A stretch of DNA of 64,000 nt from Lyophyllum atratum (GCA_014905825.1 JACGCN010000007.1:1302001-1366000), one strand, 5' to 3'. Shown: positions 47,293 to 60,088, numbered from the stretch's first letter. A program made the numbers and translations. Notes: generated by a model not told the origin, from the letters alone.

Positions 47293-49333
47293 CTTGGGAG
47301 ATGGATGAAAAGGAAGCCAGCCTTCAGAGAACAGTATTTATGCATGGCCATTGGAAATCTGCCTGGTCAATATCAAGTCTTGTGATCGTGTCCAGCGAGG
47401 TCCTAGCGGGCCGCGCTATTTAGATGGGCCGCGATGAGCATGCAACACGGATAAATCTGAGTGTGATGAAATATCGGGGCTCCAATGGTCTCCAGCGAAC
47501 TGTGACGTCGTTCGGGAACTGATACTCTGGTAGACACAGGCGAGAAGGGTGGCGACTAGTACTCCGAGACTTCAAATCGCAGTAGGCACAAGATAAAAGT
47601 CATACGTGAGGCCGTCCAAACAATAGTTGAACTCCGAATACCCATGGCAGTCATCGGGTGGGCCTTTTGAGAGGTTCGGCAAAACACAAGAAGTTCGATG
47701 TGACACTTGATTCTCCAAGATGTGACGAAGGGATCAGGTGGAACGACAACAAGGAGGCCCTGTGGTGGTGGGGCTTTCGTCTGGCCGCGAGGCGTTGCAT
47801 GGGTGCAGCGCTGGGCAGGTTTAAATATTGGAGTAGGAAGAAAATCGAAGATTCGTGAGATTGTCTGGCGCGACGGCTGCCAGGTCCAAGTTCAAAGGGG
47901 TGTGATTATGTAACCTCACCTCTTCCCTCTTCCGACCACCCATGCTGCATTACGACCTCTGCACTACATGACAGGCAAAACAGGTAATGCGTATGTTACG
48001 ATAGTGCAGGGCTCTATCCTAACACCGGGCAACTACACCCTCTGGGTACAAAGCTAGGGCCGACCATCACGGCACAATCTTTTTGTCAGACACTCACCAG
48101 CACCAGTGCACGGCACTGCACGGGCTTCTTCGAGAATTAATTGGAAGCACTCGGCTTATCATGAAAACGGCTATCTCTCGGCCTCTTGAGGTGAAGGACC
48201 TTGTTCTAGCAACGATAGCTGCCTAAGGTTTCTTGTCAATGCCATTGAACGCGGTGGGCGCACTTCTATCATGAAGCCTCGAGTTGTTGACTAATTCTCG
48301 TGGCTGCCTGTCATCCTGGAGATTGGGGGCGACGATCGAATTCAAGCCCCGTTATCATTGTCAGTGTGTTTCGGGCCGATATTCAAGGATGATCAACATT
48401 CTGGGGACTTCATTCCTACACCGAGTGTATACCTTTTGATAAACTTGGAGGAACTTACTCGTATTCCATCCCTTCTAACGGGGACATTCAAAAGCTCATG
48501 TTTCGCCCACTTTGAATTGGTTGAGGACAGGTTGAAGTCCGCGACGCCTCAGAGGACGAAACTCGATCAGAAGCGGCAGCCACTCCTGCAGCGCTTGGTC
48601 TAACATGAAAGGACACGGTATGGTGACGAAAGTTATGGAGTCATGATACACTCTAGCAGCGCTTGGCGATTCAGTGCCGCCACGATTCTACATCGATTCC
48701 AAGCTACAAGCTGCTTATCATGTCGATGAAGGGTCTAGATTGCGTGGTGAGCCGATGATCCTACACCGCCCGTGATATCAGATATTGTGTCCAAGTTCGA
48801 AACACATGCGTTGACTGCGCCGGAGATATCTTGATGGCTGGATAAAACTTGCTTTTGTCAGGGCCCCGGAGAGATGGTTGGAGGTCGTTGGCACGACACT
48901 CCGGGCCCCGGATGAGGTGGTTGGATAATTTGGTTACGTTTTTTGTAAAATAATCTGAAAATATAATCGAAATTAGTCAGCGCTATTGACAGGTTGAAAG
49001 CAACTCTTGCATGTATCGACTATTGCTCAAGCCTATTCGTCATACAGCAGATGCCAGAGAGAGGATTCACATGCGTAGATCAGTGGACTTTCTACCGTAT
49101 CGGTGACGCTCGGACTGTCATGACGATGACATCAGCCTCAATTACTGAGGCAATCGTGATTTCTTCATCGGTGACTGATTCCGTGTAGCCGATCGCGTTG
49201 CGTGGCCCCTCCTATCGAGTCGGCGCCGGTGCCTCGCCTACCATGATACATATGTATAGCTTTGAGATACTGATCCTCACAGATTGGCGCGCCATTCCCC
49301 TCGACCATTCTTTGTCCTCCCCCCAACGACAAG
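47293..49333. other. 2-kb intergenic stretch between GH43 and the ABC transporter
   Basis: The two genes diverge, so both promoters lie here. No open frame with protein character was accepted. A short direct repeat (GGGCCCCGGA with GGTTGG downstream) occurs twice near 48860-48925. Confidence 0.45.
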
Positions 49334-52300
49334 ATGGAACTCGTCCCATTATCCAGGGCTCCATCGGCTCCCACAACCGTCGGCGGCGATGCTACCCTAG
49401 CAGACACCATTTCGCGACATGACAACGTATCCCGCGTCGATATTGACTCGCTAGACCCAGTTGGAGTGCAGGAGCTTCGCCGAACATTGACGCAGAACCA
49501 TGCTGCACAGAAAGCCTTGGAGGAAAAATCCCATGGCTCTTTCGTGAGCTCTAATGCCACTCTCACCGGGATCACGGCTGGAGATAAGCCATTCGACTTT
49601 GAGAAGACTGTTCGAGCCGTCGTTAGAAAGTGAGATAATATTTTTTTCAGGCTGTTCTAAAAATACTCACCCCATACTGTATTCAAGACGTGACGAAGCC
49701 AATATTCAATCAAGGACACTTGGAGTCGTCTTTCGCGATCTCCAGGTCGTCGGGCTCGGCGCCGCGGACACTTACCAGCCCACCCTCGGCTCGCTTTTCA
49801 GCTACAAGAGTGTCTTGAACTCCATTCAGGCAGCGCGCCACCCCCCTGTTCGCAATATACTTGATGGGTTTGAAGGTGTAGTTCAGCCCGGCCAAATGCT
49901 TCGTACGTCAAGTAGATACACTTTTTCCTCTCCCATACTGATGCGTTTGCAGTCGTGTTGGGCCGACCTGGCTCGGGATGTTCGACATTTTTGAAGACTC
50001 TGGCTAACATGCGCGATGAATACCACGCCATCAACGGAGAAGTTCATTACGACTCGCTATCACCATCGGAGCTCCAAAAGCATTTTCGCGGGGACGTGCA
50101 GTATTGCCCTGAAGACGACGTCCATTTCCCTTCCCTCACAGTCGAGCAGACGATCAAATTCGCAGGCAAAACGCGTGCACCGCATGTGCGTGTCGGAAAA
50201 ACCAGGGAAGAGTACACCAGTCTCCTGACGGACATCCTCTCGACTCTTTTCGGCTTGAGGCACGCCAAAAAGACGCCTGTGGGCGATGCTGCTATCCGTG
50301 GTGTTAGTGGAGGAGAAAAGAAACGCGTATCCATCGCAGAAGCCTTCGCGACGAGAAGCTGTATCGGCGCCTGGGATAAGTAAGTAGCCACTTACAACCA
50401 TCTCAGATGCATCCCCTTGATCTTACACTGTTTTTCTTTTTCTTTTTAGCTCGACCCGTGGTCTCGATTCCAGCACTGCCCTCGAATACGTGCGCGCTCT
50501 GCGTATCGCGACTGACACCTTCAACACCAGCACTATCGTTTCCATCTACCAAGCCGGAGAGTCCCTTTACAGGCACTTCGACAAAGTATGTTTAATCTAC
50601 GAAGGAAAGATGGCATACTTTGGCCCAGCAGGCCAGGCGAGACAATATTTCATAGACATGGGGTAAGCCTAGAATCCATGCATACAAATATTCGACTGAC
50701 CGAGTCAATCGATTAGCTACGAGCCTGCAAACCGTCAGACTACTGCGGATTTCTTGGTGTCTGTGACTGACCCCAATGGCCGGATTCAAAGGCCTGGCCT
50801 TAACTCTGTCCCCAGAACGGCGGACGAAATGGCTGAATATTTCAAGAACTCCCCTCTTGGCCTGGCCAATAGGGAAGACATGGACGATTATATGTCCAAG
50901 TTTGTGGGAAAACCCAAGAGAGCATCCCAATATATCGAAAGCGCTCAGGCAGAACATGCTAAACATGTTCGCCCCGCTAGGTGAGCAGTGCACTAACAAG
51001 TGTCGTCCGAGTTCTGACCTCCCACAAGTCCATATATGATAAGCATTCCTATGCAGGCGCGAGCTGTCATGCTCAGAAGAGTGCAGATCTTGCGGGGAAA
51101 CATGCTCGCCGTGGGCTTGAATCTCTTGTCAGTTCACCTTCAAGATCCACCCCTGTAACCCATCTGACCTCCCGGATTTAGCTCGTTCGTCTTTCAAGCT
51201 TTAATTGTCGGCAGTGTCTTTTTAAAGGCACCAGAGGCAACTTCGGCCTACTTCTCCCGTGGCGGTGTCCTGTTCTTGTGCGTTTGTTTTCCTTGACCCG
51301 AAACATCGATGGTTGACAAGCTGTCTTCAGCGCATTACTCTTCGCTGCCCTAACAACCATGGCTGAGATTCCGGCGCTTTACGCGCAGCGTCCAATCGTC
51401 CACAGGCACAAGATTGCGGCTCTATATCATCCCTTCATCGAAGCCCTGGCCTTGACTCTGGTCGATGTTCCGATCACATTCGCCACCACGCTTGTGTTTG
51501 GAGTCATTTTGTACTTCATGGTCGGTCTTCAACGTTCAGCTGTGAGTACACTTTCCTGCATATTCGGTACCGCCGTCTGATATATCTGCTCAGGGACAAT
51601 TCTTGTGCGCTTTTTATATATGCTGTAGTCTTTCCTGCGGAACTTGCACTGATTCATAACGCAGCATCTTTTTCCTCTTCATCTTTGCGATGTCCATCAC
51701 GATGAAAGCCTGGTTCCGCGCAATCGCTGCAGCTTTCAAGTCTGAAGCATCGGCTCAAACCGTCGCAGGAATATCCATTCTCGCCTTGTCCATATATACC
51801 GGTCAGTCTCCTCAAACTTTCTTCCATCGCATTTGATATCTACACCTCAAACAGGGTACTCAATCCCCAAACCTTCGATGATCGGAGCTATGAGGTGGAT
51901 TACTTATATCAACGTACGTTTTCTTCTGTCCGCCAATGGATGCAGCCTATTGATCTCTCGTCACTTTTCCAGCCCCTTCGATACGGGTAATGTTGTTTTT
52001 CCTCAATGTTTCTCCTCGCTAACACATGTCTTAGATTCGAGGCCATGTTGACGAACGAATTCCGGACCCTCAATGGCACCTGTTCCACGCTGGTCCCTCA
52101 GGGACCTGGTTATGATGATGTCCCCCTGGCGCACAAAGTTTGTACGACCGTCGGATCTCGATCAGGCGAAGCCTTCGTGGATGGTGCTAGATTCGCTGAA
52201 TTGTCGTATGGGTTTTCTTTCTCTCATACATGGATGGTACGCCACTTACTGCCTAAGTCTCTTTGTCGAAACTTTACAATCCTTTCACCAGAACTTTGGG

Positions 52301-55127
52301 ATCCTGATCGCGTTCGCCGTGGGCTTCATCTCGTTTTTGCTGATCTTTTCCGAGTTCAACACTTCTACCGCGAACGAGACACCCGTCGTGCTGTATAAAC
52401 AAGGCACGAAATCGGCTCCATCCGCATCCGGACCCGCCGACGAGGAGGCCCTGCAAGACGAAAAATCACTCGCTCCGTCCCCAAGCAACGATGCCATAGC
52501 CGAGGCCAACAAAGAAATGGCATCTCAGCCACGGATGACTGACATCTTCTCCTGGCAACACGTCGATTACACAGTGCCTATCCCAGGGGCGGACGATAGG
52601 AAGCTCTTGTCGGATGTCACGGGATACGTTGCGCCTGGCAAGTTGACTGCTCTAATGGGAGAGTCTGGTGCTGGCAAGACGACACTGCTCAATGTTCTGG
52701 CGCAACGTGTCAGTACCGGTGTCGTGGCTGGTGACATGTTCGTGAATGGTCAGGCCTTGCCCAGAGATTTCCAGTCACAAACGTACGTTTCCCTTCACGA
52801 GGCAAAGCTTACTTCTCGCTGATATCTTCCCAATATAGAGGATACTGCCAACAAATGGACACACATATGCCGACGTCTACAGTCCGCGAAGCTCTCCTGT
52901 TCTCTGCCAAGCTCCGCCAGCCGGCCTCAGTGCCCCTCGCAGAAAAAGAGGCCTAGTAAGTTACAAACATCCACATCGAATGAATAACCTAACCTCCGTC
53001 ACCCGGCAGCGTCGAAAAGTGCTTGAGAATGTGCGGTTTGGAAGCATACGGAGAGGCCGTAGTCGGCTCCCTGGGAATCGAGCACCGAAAGCGCACTACT
53101 ATTGCTGTCGAACTCGCCGCCAAGCCTAAACTTCTCTTGTTCTTGGACGAACCGACGTCTGGCCTTGACTCTCAGAGCGCTTGGAGTATCATGTCCTTCC
53201 TGAGGAACCTGGCGGATAACGGACAAGCCATCCTCTGCACGTATGTGCCCTCTCACCTCATCCCAATACATATCTGACTATCATCGTGTTTAGTATCCAC
53301 CAGGTATCTAATTTCTTGATCTTACATCCATCACAGAACCTTAACCTACCTTAACACCCAATAATAGCCTTCTGCCGAGCTGTTCCAGGTGCGTTGACCG
53401 GATTGATTTTTCGAGTTTGCGAAATGGCTCATCTATTTTTTCATAGGTTTTCGATCGGATGCTACTTTTGCGAAAAGGAGGCCAGACCGTGTATTTCGGT
53501 GATCTAGGGAAGAACGCGACCACCCTTATCAACTACTTTGAAAGAAACGGGTCTCGTGAATGCTTACCAGATGAGAATCCGTAAGTCCTACTGCATCTCA
53601 CTCCTCAATCCGTTGTAACCATTACCTAGTGCGGAATTTATGCTTGATGTAATCGGGGCGGGAGCCACAGCTACCAGTAACCAAGACTGGCACAACGTCT
53701 GGCGTGCTTCAGACGAAGCGAAAAGGCTGCAAGTTGAAGTCACCAACATCCATACCGAAGGCCGTAACCGTCCTCCTGTTGAAGCCACGGTTCTTAGCGA
53801 GTTTGCGACGTCGTGGTTCAACCAAACGACTCTACTTTTCAAGCGCAATGTGGAAGCATACTGGAGGGACCCTACATATCTTATGGCCAAACTCGTCTTG
53901 AACGTCGTCGGGGGTCTTTTCATCGGATTTACCTTCTGGAATTCGAAGAATACGCAGCAAGGAACTCAGAATAAGCTTTTCGTTCGTGTTCTTCTGTCTC
54001 ATTGCGGTCTATAAAAGCTGACAATAAACCCTCCAGGCTATTTTCATGGCCACCATCTTGAGGTACTGTAGCTCGTTACAGTCGCTCCGTGGCTCCATCT
54101 GACGATATCTATGTTTATAGTGTCCCGCTGTCAAATCAACTCCAGGTCCCCTTCATCGCCACACGATCGATCTACGAAATTCGCGAGCGACCGAGTCGGA
54201 TGTACAGCTGGACCGCCCTCATCACGTCACAGATTCTGATCGAATTGCCATGGAATATCTTGGGCTCTACACTTTTGTACTTCTGCTGGTACTGGACCGT
54301 CGGATTCGACTCTTCACGAGCAGGCTACACGTATCTTATGCTTGGTATCATATATCCGCTCTATTACACAACTATTGGGCAGGTACGCTGCGCCCCATTT
54401 TGCCAGTCGGATTCACAAAACTGACCGACTATCCAAGGCTGTTGCGGCGATGGCTCCCAATGCGGAGATCGCAGCACTTCTCTTCTCCGCCTTGTTCTCC
54501 TTCGTCATCATGTTGTAAGTGCTGAAACGATTATTATATATCTAGCCGCTGAATATCCCTTCAGCAATGGTGTTCTTCAGCCTTTTAGCCAGTTAGGCTG
54601 GTGGCAATGGATGTACGTTATGAATAAGTAATCTCGGTCGCGGAGACGTACTCACAACCTGTTTTTCCCCTCTCAAGGTATCGCCTTTCGCCCTTTACAT
54701 ACCTCGTCGAGGGTCTTCTTGGACAGGCTATCGGCCGCCAGGACCTTCGATGCTCCCCTATCGAGTTTGTCACTCTTAGTCCTCCGTCCGGACAGACGTG
54801 CGGGCAGTATCTCAATGCGTTCATATCCGGCGCAGGTGGCTACCTGACCAATCCCGACGCTTCCTCCGAGTGTAATTTCTGCAGCGTAAGCTCCAGCGAT
54901 CAATTCCTTGCTCGGGCTTTCAACATCTTCTACGATCATCGCTGGCGTGATATCGGCTTTATGTGTGCCTTCATTGTGTTTAATGTGAGTCTAGTTTCTT
55001 TTCAGATATGACTGTGAAGTCTTACAGAATACGATAGATCGTTTGCACCTATCTCCTCACGTATCTGTTCCGCATCCGTACGGGCAGCCTGATTCCATCA
55101 TTCAAGAGGTCACCCAAGAAAGTATAG
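49334..55127 (+). CDS. PDR-type ABC transporter (ABCG), full length
   Basis: Pleiotropic-drug-resistance pump, about 1,430 aa, NBD-TMD-NBD-TMD order. NBD1 has [12 protein letters not shown] (Walker A with Cys in place of Lys, normal for fungal PDR NBD1), [17 protein letters not shown] (signature) and [19 protein letters not shown]1 runs from FKNSPLG through [14 protein letters not shown] and [20 protein letters not shown] to [23 protein letters not shown]2 has [20 protein letters not shown] (Walker A), [20 protein letters not shown] (degenerate signature, as in the family) and [22 protein letters not shown]2 includes [20 protein letters not shown] and ends before a short basic tail [12 protein letters not shown]. 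It exports lipophilic compounds at the plasma membrane. No frame break was found over about 20 introns. Confidence 0.93.
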
Positions 55128-55548
55128 TTTATCAGTTCATCTTACTTACAACATTATATGAGCTTAATGGCACGACTACCCACTACTCACAACCACTACC
55201 ACATAATACCCAGGTTACACATATAGACTTACTGGCACTAGAACGGAATGAATAAATATTTAGATTCAGATTGAGCGTCTCGCCTTCGAGTTTGGAGAAG
55301 ACTCAGAGAATATAAACTAGGGTAATGGGTGTTCCCTTGTTCCCTATGTGCTTCGACCAGATTCTCATTTTACATACTTCTACGTGATTGTAGAAACGGA
55401 ATACACGAATCAGTTTTCAAGCATTGCTCTTCCGGAGACTCCAAGACGTAGGACAAGCGCGATAGGAATAGAATCCCCTGTCCTCGATTCTTCTGCCAAA
55501 AACCTCTAGTAACGCGTCTGCCGAGGGAACTGTCCCATCCTCCATCAT
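55128..55548. other. Intergenic, convergent 3' flanks
   Basis: No gene seen. Confidence 0.5.
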
Positions 55549-56797
55549 CTACACCTCCAACACTGATCGCTTCGTCTCGAGAAGAGGGGAATTCCTCGCT
55601 ATTTCCTCCGGCTTGTCCATCACCATAGCCCTAGACGGTGCTAGAAGACGCGTTATCCATCTTGGGTGTAGCTCGCTGTCGCGTACCGAAGGTGAAGCGC
55701 TTGCCGTTCGAAGGGAAGCTTGTGTCGGTGTGGTCTTGTGAGACCCTGGGTCCGATTCTACCTCAGCATCTGACTTGGGTTCATATTTGCAATATCTTCG
55801 GTCGGTGTGTGCCACGCCAGGAAAGAAAGACGCGTAAGGGATAGAAACGCATGGTTCGGACGGGATCTGGGAGAAACTATGAGCGGGCGGAGACGAAGCC
55901 TTTAGCAGCATAGTGGGGCTGGGTTTGCGTTCTGCTGAGGAGGAAGGTGGGGTCGGCATGGGCGTAATTGGGTGAATGGGATACGCAGCAGGTCCGGATG
56001 ATATTGGAACGATGTGTGGAATGACCGAGATTCGCGAAAAGAACCGGGTCATGCGGCTGTTGCCTAGTCTTTCATTGGCGGTAGGTGTATTTGGGATGGG
56101 GCTGAGGGAGCGTGGAGACGCGCGATTACTTCCAGTCGTATCGATAAACCTGCCGCGTGACCGCCGACGCATCCACGCAATGAGGGTCTTTTTCTCCGAC
56201 TGGTCCAAGACTCCGCCTGCTTCTGTATCGACGAACTCTGTAGGAGCGAGATTCGAGGTCCGAGATGTGGGATCGGGGGGTTTGAGGAACAGTGGGAACA
56301 GGTGGAAGTATGAGAATGCTGCTAACAAGACGCCTATCAAGACAATCCCCGCGACTAAGTTGAAATTGTTACTAGGTCGTCCCTGGGACGAAATTAGGCA
56401 TGGTCAAGGCTTACTAGCAATTCCGTTGAGGTAATTGTCATAAGGAACACTCTGGCTATACACTGTGGTAGTGAAAGGGGTTCCCTCGGAAGCGCTCCGG
56501 TATGAGGTCGACATACTGAGGGACCTTGCGGTGAGAGCGTTGCGTGTTGGGCCTGAGTGACGGGGCTGGAGGGGACCTGGAAGCCACAAGGAGCAGAGGA
56601 GAACCCAAAGACTCGTAGTGCCGGATGGCGATGGCTGACCATCAGCGGCTACAGAAGTTGGAAGCTGGAGGCTGACTTACTTCTGTTGAATTGGGTGAGA
56701 CTCAGCCACCGCCGCCAAAGACTGAGTAGCCCTTGCAGGATGAAACTATGATGATAACACCTAGCTGCAAATGCTGAACGAATTTCGCAAACCTCAT
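55549..56797 (-). CDS. Single-pass S/T-rich membrane protein, 5' exons uncertain
   Basis: The main exon (56379-55549) starts GRPSNNFNLVAGIVL and continues IGVLLAAFSYFHLFPLFL, one clear transmembrane helix. A cytosolic tail rich in Ser, Pro and Arg follows (KKTLIAWMRRRSRGRFIDTT, MPTPPSSSAERKPSPTML), ending ETKRSVLEV. Upstream, frame one encodes a Ser/Thr-rich segment SASEGTPFTTTVYSQSVPYD typical of an extracellular stalk. Further upstream, MRFAKFVQHLQLGVIIIV could be a signal peptide (ATG at 56797). The strong GTAAGC donor at the end of the S/T segment joins it in the wrong phase to the TM exon. Either the model or the sequence has a 1-2 nt problem there. No enzymatic domain; perhaps a cell-wall sensor or adhesin-like protein. 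Confidence 0.55.
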
Positions 56798-57703
56798 TGT
56801 GGAAAAGAGCGGCACCGAACAAAAAGGTTGATTGGCGATAATGAGGTTATAAGCAGGTAGAATCCGATGGACTCTAGTATATATGGCCTCCACCAGGCAG
56901 AGTGGGGGCAACGGCGTTAACGAGTCAAACACCAGCATCCAGACCATCCAGAACAGCGTGAAGAATACCCCATCAAGCACGACTACCAGTGATTCCGGAT
57001 CTGCGGTTTGAACATAGTTATTTGCGCAGCATTTCGCGTTATATCACAATCCGCCGTCGCCGACGTTGGAACGTGTAGATCAAGAGTACCATGATGATGG
57101 GACCGAACGAGTGGAGAGGGAAAAGGAGGAAGAGTTTAATCCGTCTACGCTGAGCAATGTTTCCTCAGAAGTCATGGAATTCAGTGGTGCCGAATTGCCT
57201 AGATAACAAGCCGGGATCAGGTCATGAGCCCCTCTTGCAAGGCGCTCTTTGGCCTCAGGTGGTAAGAAAGCGACTCAGCTCTTCGAATCCGGGTTTCAGT
57301 GTGGTTGTGCTGTAGAACGAGGACTCAGGAGGGGCTGAATGCTCATCAGCAAGTCAAGGGCTCGTGGACATCTCAGGAGTGTTTTAATGATCAATGTAGC
57401 ATGTTATTGAAAGCTTACAATAGCCCGTACAGGAATTGACGCGGTCTATGACGAGAGGGAGCGCGACGGACGTCCTCGCTGTTTGAGCGGTCTTGGCCGA
57501 AGCCCTTTAAGTTTCACAAATTCAGGTGGCGGAGCCCGAATACCCTGATCCGATTGATGAGACGGCTTGTACCGAACCTAGTACGGTTCTGGTCAAGTTC
57601 TGGTTGCTTTTCAGGCGTTAGGTTCCCAGCATGAACTTGTATCGCTCCTGGCGACAGAAGTGGCTTGTGCATAGCGCGTTAACTCTGCATCATTCCCATA
57701 CTC
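56798..57703. other. Intergenic, divergent promoters of the membrane protein and K4
   Basis: No supported gene. Confidence 0.45.
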
Positions 57704-60088
57704 ATGTCGAGTATTCCTTCTACGTCGAACATCATCTTTCCTCAGAGTATAATTCAGAGAAGACTTGACCTTTTCGATGGAAAGTTGTTCGAGGATTATG
57801 GGGAACAATTTTGGGCGACCTACCAACCTTTTCTACTTTCTCGTGGATACAGGTTGCGCCCCCGATACGATCCAAACTGGGTCCCGAGTTGGCAAAGGTT
57901 AGGCAAGCCGATTAAATACCTCCATCGTTTTGAAGACGCGATTCTTCCCGAGGCGAGTATGCCGAGTTTTGTATTCTCTGCCAAAAATAACGAGCCATTA
58001 TACAGAAAAACGGCCTTCTTGACACTGCTGGCGTCATCGAGAGTTTGGCGATAAACACGGTTTAACAAACATGTTTTCTTACTTAAAAATAAATATTTTG
58101 ACAAACACCTAACAGGTTTCTTGAGAAACTGTCGGAAAACATGTAACCTGTTTTTTATAGGTTTGCTGCCAATAAAATAACTTTTTTCTTATTGTGTTTC
58201 CCGACGAACAGGCATTCCTTTGTTTCAGACAAAGGAATGCGTGTTTGTCAAAAAAACACAACAGGAAATCTTTTTCCTGTTTTGGTACAAACCTCCAGAA
58301 AACACGTTACATGTCTTCTGACTGTTTATTAACAAACCTTCTAAGGCCCTGTTCGGGATCTCGAGTTATTTTTCCAAATAGTAATTGTACCTGCCAAAAT
58401 GTAACTCAAGAAATTTAAGACGATTTGGAGTGTAACTAACTCGAAAAAGTGTTCGGCACCAGGTCCAATTATCAGCAACTGTTGTCACGGCCTCTTGAGA
58501 CGCGATTCGGATCAAATTCACAGTGCGTGGGTAAGTATGGGCAGTTGGCGGAGCGAGAATCGTTTACTGACTATGTAAGCCATCAAATCACAGATTTCGC
58601 CGCGCTCGACCTACGTCTCGTCAATCTCTCGTCATTCCACCAGATAGCAAGCGACATGATACCTTCTGGAGACCTATTATACATTACTGAGGTATACTGT
58701 TCGAGAATGGGTCGTTCTCGAGGAAATCGGGATATTTTCGAGTCTATTTACCTGTATTTACTTTAGATGTTCTTGACCCTGAACCACGACAATCTCGGTC
58801 GTTATCTCCTTTCTCAGGCATGCGAGATCCATATACTAGGAAAAAAATATGTCGGAGTCAACTCCCTCGTCATATCCATCAAGATCAGCTACCTGATCGC
58901 GATTGTCACACCGTGACTTGTGGTGATATATGGAGGAGCTCCATGATACTCTTTACGGACATAGCTACACATTTCCTAATTGGAGGTCTATCTACTAATT
59001 TGGGATCCCGAACAGGGCCTAAGTGTTTGTCAAAAGATTCTTTTATAAGTACGAAAGCGTGTTAGCTAAACCGTGTTTGTTCCCAAATTTGCCATACCGC
59101 CAGCAGTGTGACGCGGTTCGCGTGTCAGATGGCCGTAAGGTCGTATTGAAGCGGGTCATGACCTGCACAGAAGAGATTCCCATCGCCCGTTACTTGTCAT
59201 CTGAACCTTTATTGTCCGACCCAAGAAATAAAGCAGTACCCGTTTTGGACACTCTTCCTCTTCCTGACGACGACACTTCTGCCTTAATTGTTATGCCACT
59301 TTTGTTTTCGGTGGATATGCTGCCTTTTCGACGCGTTGGGGAGTTCGCTGAGGCTGTACGTCAGTATCTTCAGGCTTGTCATTTCTCAATTGATCAATTT
59401 CTGGATACTTACTATCCGAACAGGGCCTTGAGTTCATGCATGAGCATAACATCGCTCACAGGTTCTCTACCTCTTCCTCGTAGTGATCCCCGAGCTGATG
59501 TCTATCATAGAGACCCTTGCCACTTCAACCTAATGATGGATGCCTCAGAACTTATACCTGAAGGCTTCCATTTTTTGCGATCCAGAACGTACGACGGAGT
59601 CAACGCTTGGTCTGAATGGCGTGAACGTGGCTCGTGTAAATCTCTAAGTTACTACTTCATTGACTTCGGACTGTCGCGGCGCTATTCTGCCAACACAAAC
59701 ATCCGGGATGTTGGAATCTGGGGTCAGAATAAGTCTTTTCCAGAACGATCATCGACCATCCCCTACGACCCCTTCAAGACGGACATATATCAGCTGGGTA
59801 ATTTTATCCTCGAACTTAGTATGGTGAGGAGTTTAATAGCTCGTATAATCTGCTCTTTAACGATGTCTGGATAGGAATACGATGGTCTCGAATACTTTAG
59901 TCTTTCAGAAGATTGGGAAGGTTATGGCAAGACCCAGACCGGAGGATCGGCCCTCCATATCAGAGATGTCGAAAAAAGTTGATTCCCTCAGTAAACGGCA
60001 ACTCAAGCGCCGTGTCTGGACCAAGTACAACCCCTTTATAATGCGATTTCTCATTCAATTTTGCGGAAAGCAATACACCATATGGTGA
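57704..60088 (+). CDS. K4: diverged kinase-like protein with TE-filled first intron
   Basis: Fourth K-family member, opposite strand and 47 kb from the cluster. Exon 1 encodes QFWATYQPFLLSRGYRLRPR and YDPNWVPSWQRLG, aligning with the K1-K3 N-terminus, and ends near FEDAILPE before a GC donor (GCGAGT). The next exon begins about 59107 with CDAVRVSDGRKVVLKRV (candidate lysine), then SALIVMPLLF. Two further introns enclose GLEFMHEHNIAHR; DPCHFN follows, so the catalytic loop reads HRD rather than HGD. Then YYFIDFGLSRRY, IPYDPFKTDIYQLGNF and EDRPSISEMSKKVDSL follow, ending CGKQYTIW. The 1.15-kb first intron is over twenty times normal size owing to nested insertions. Splicing may still work, but the acceptor region has been altered. 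Confidence 0.75.
58044..59088. mobile_element. Outer TIR element (MITE-like) in the K4 intron
   Basis: The left end contains AAACACGGTTTAACAAAC and the right end, reverse-complemented, contains AAACACGGTTTAGCTAAC. Imperfect similarity extends about 45 bp (TTTGG...TACTTA). Without the inner insertion it would be about 367 bp. The interior is AT-rich and packed with short hairpins, such as GCATTCCTTTG with its complement near 58210-58240. No coding capacity. Exact ends and a target-site duplication could not be fixed. Confidence 0.55.
58345..59019. mobile_element. Inner 675-bp TIR element with TAA duplication, Harbinger-like
   Basis: Perfect 16-bp terminal inverted repeats GGCCCTGTTCGGGATC at both ends. 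TAA flanks on both sides (58342-58344 and 59020-59022) look like a 3-bp target-site duplication. TAA/TTA duplications are typical of the PIF/Harbinger superfamily. No transposase frame is present, so it is non-autonomous. It sits inside the outer element. Confidence 0.72.

Noticed and set aside
48358..48603. 81-codon frame in the GH43-ABC gap
   Set aside because: Too short and without homologous features or splice partners that extend it.
52999..53271. Antisense frames inside the ABC transporter
   Set aside because: Mirror frames of a GC-rich conserved exon.
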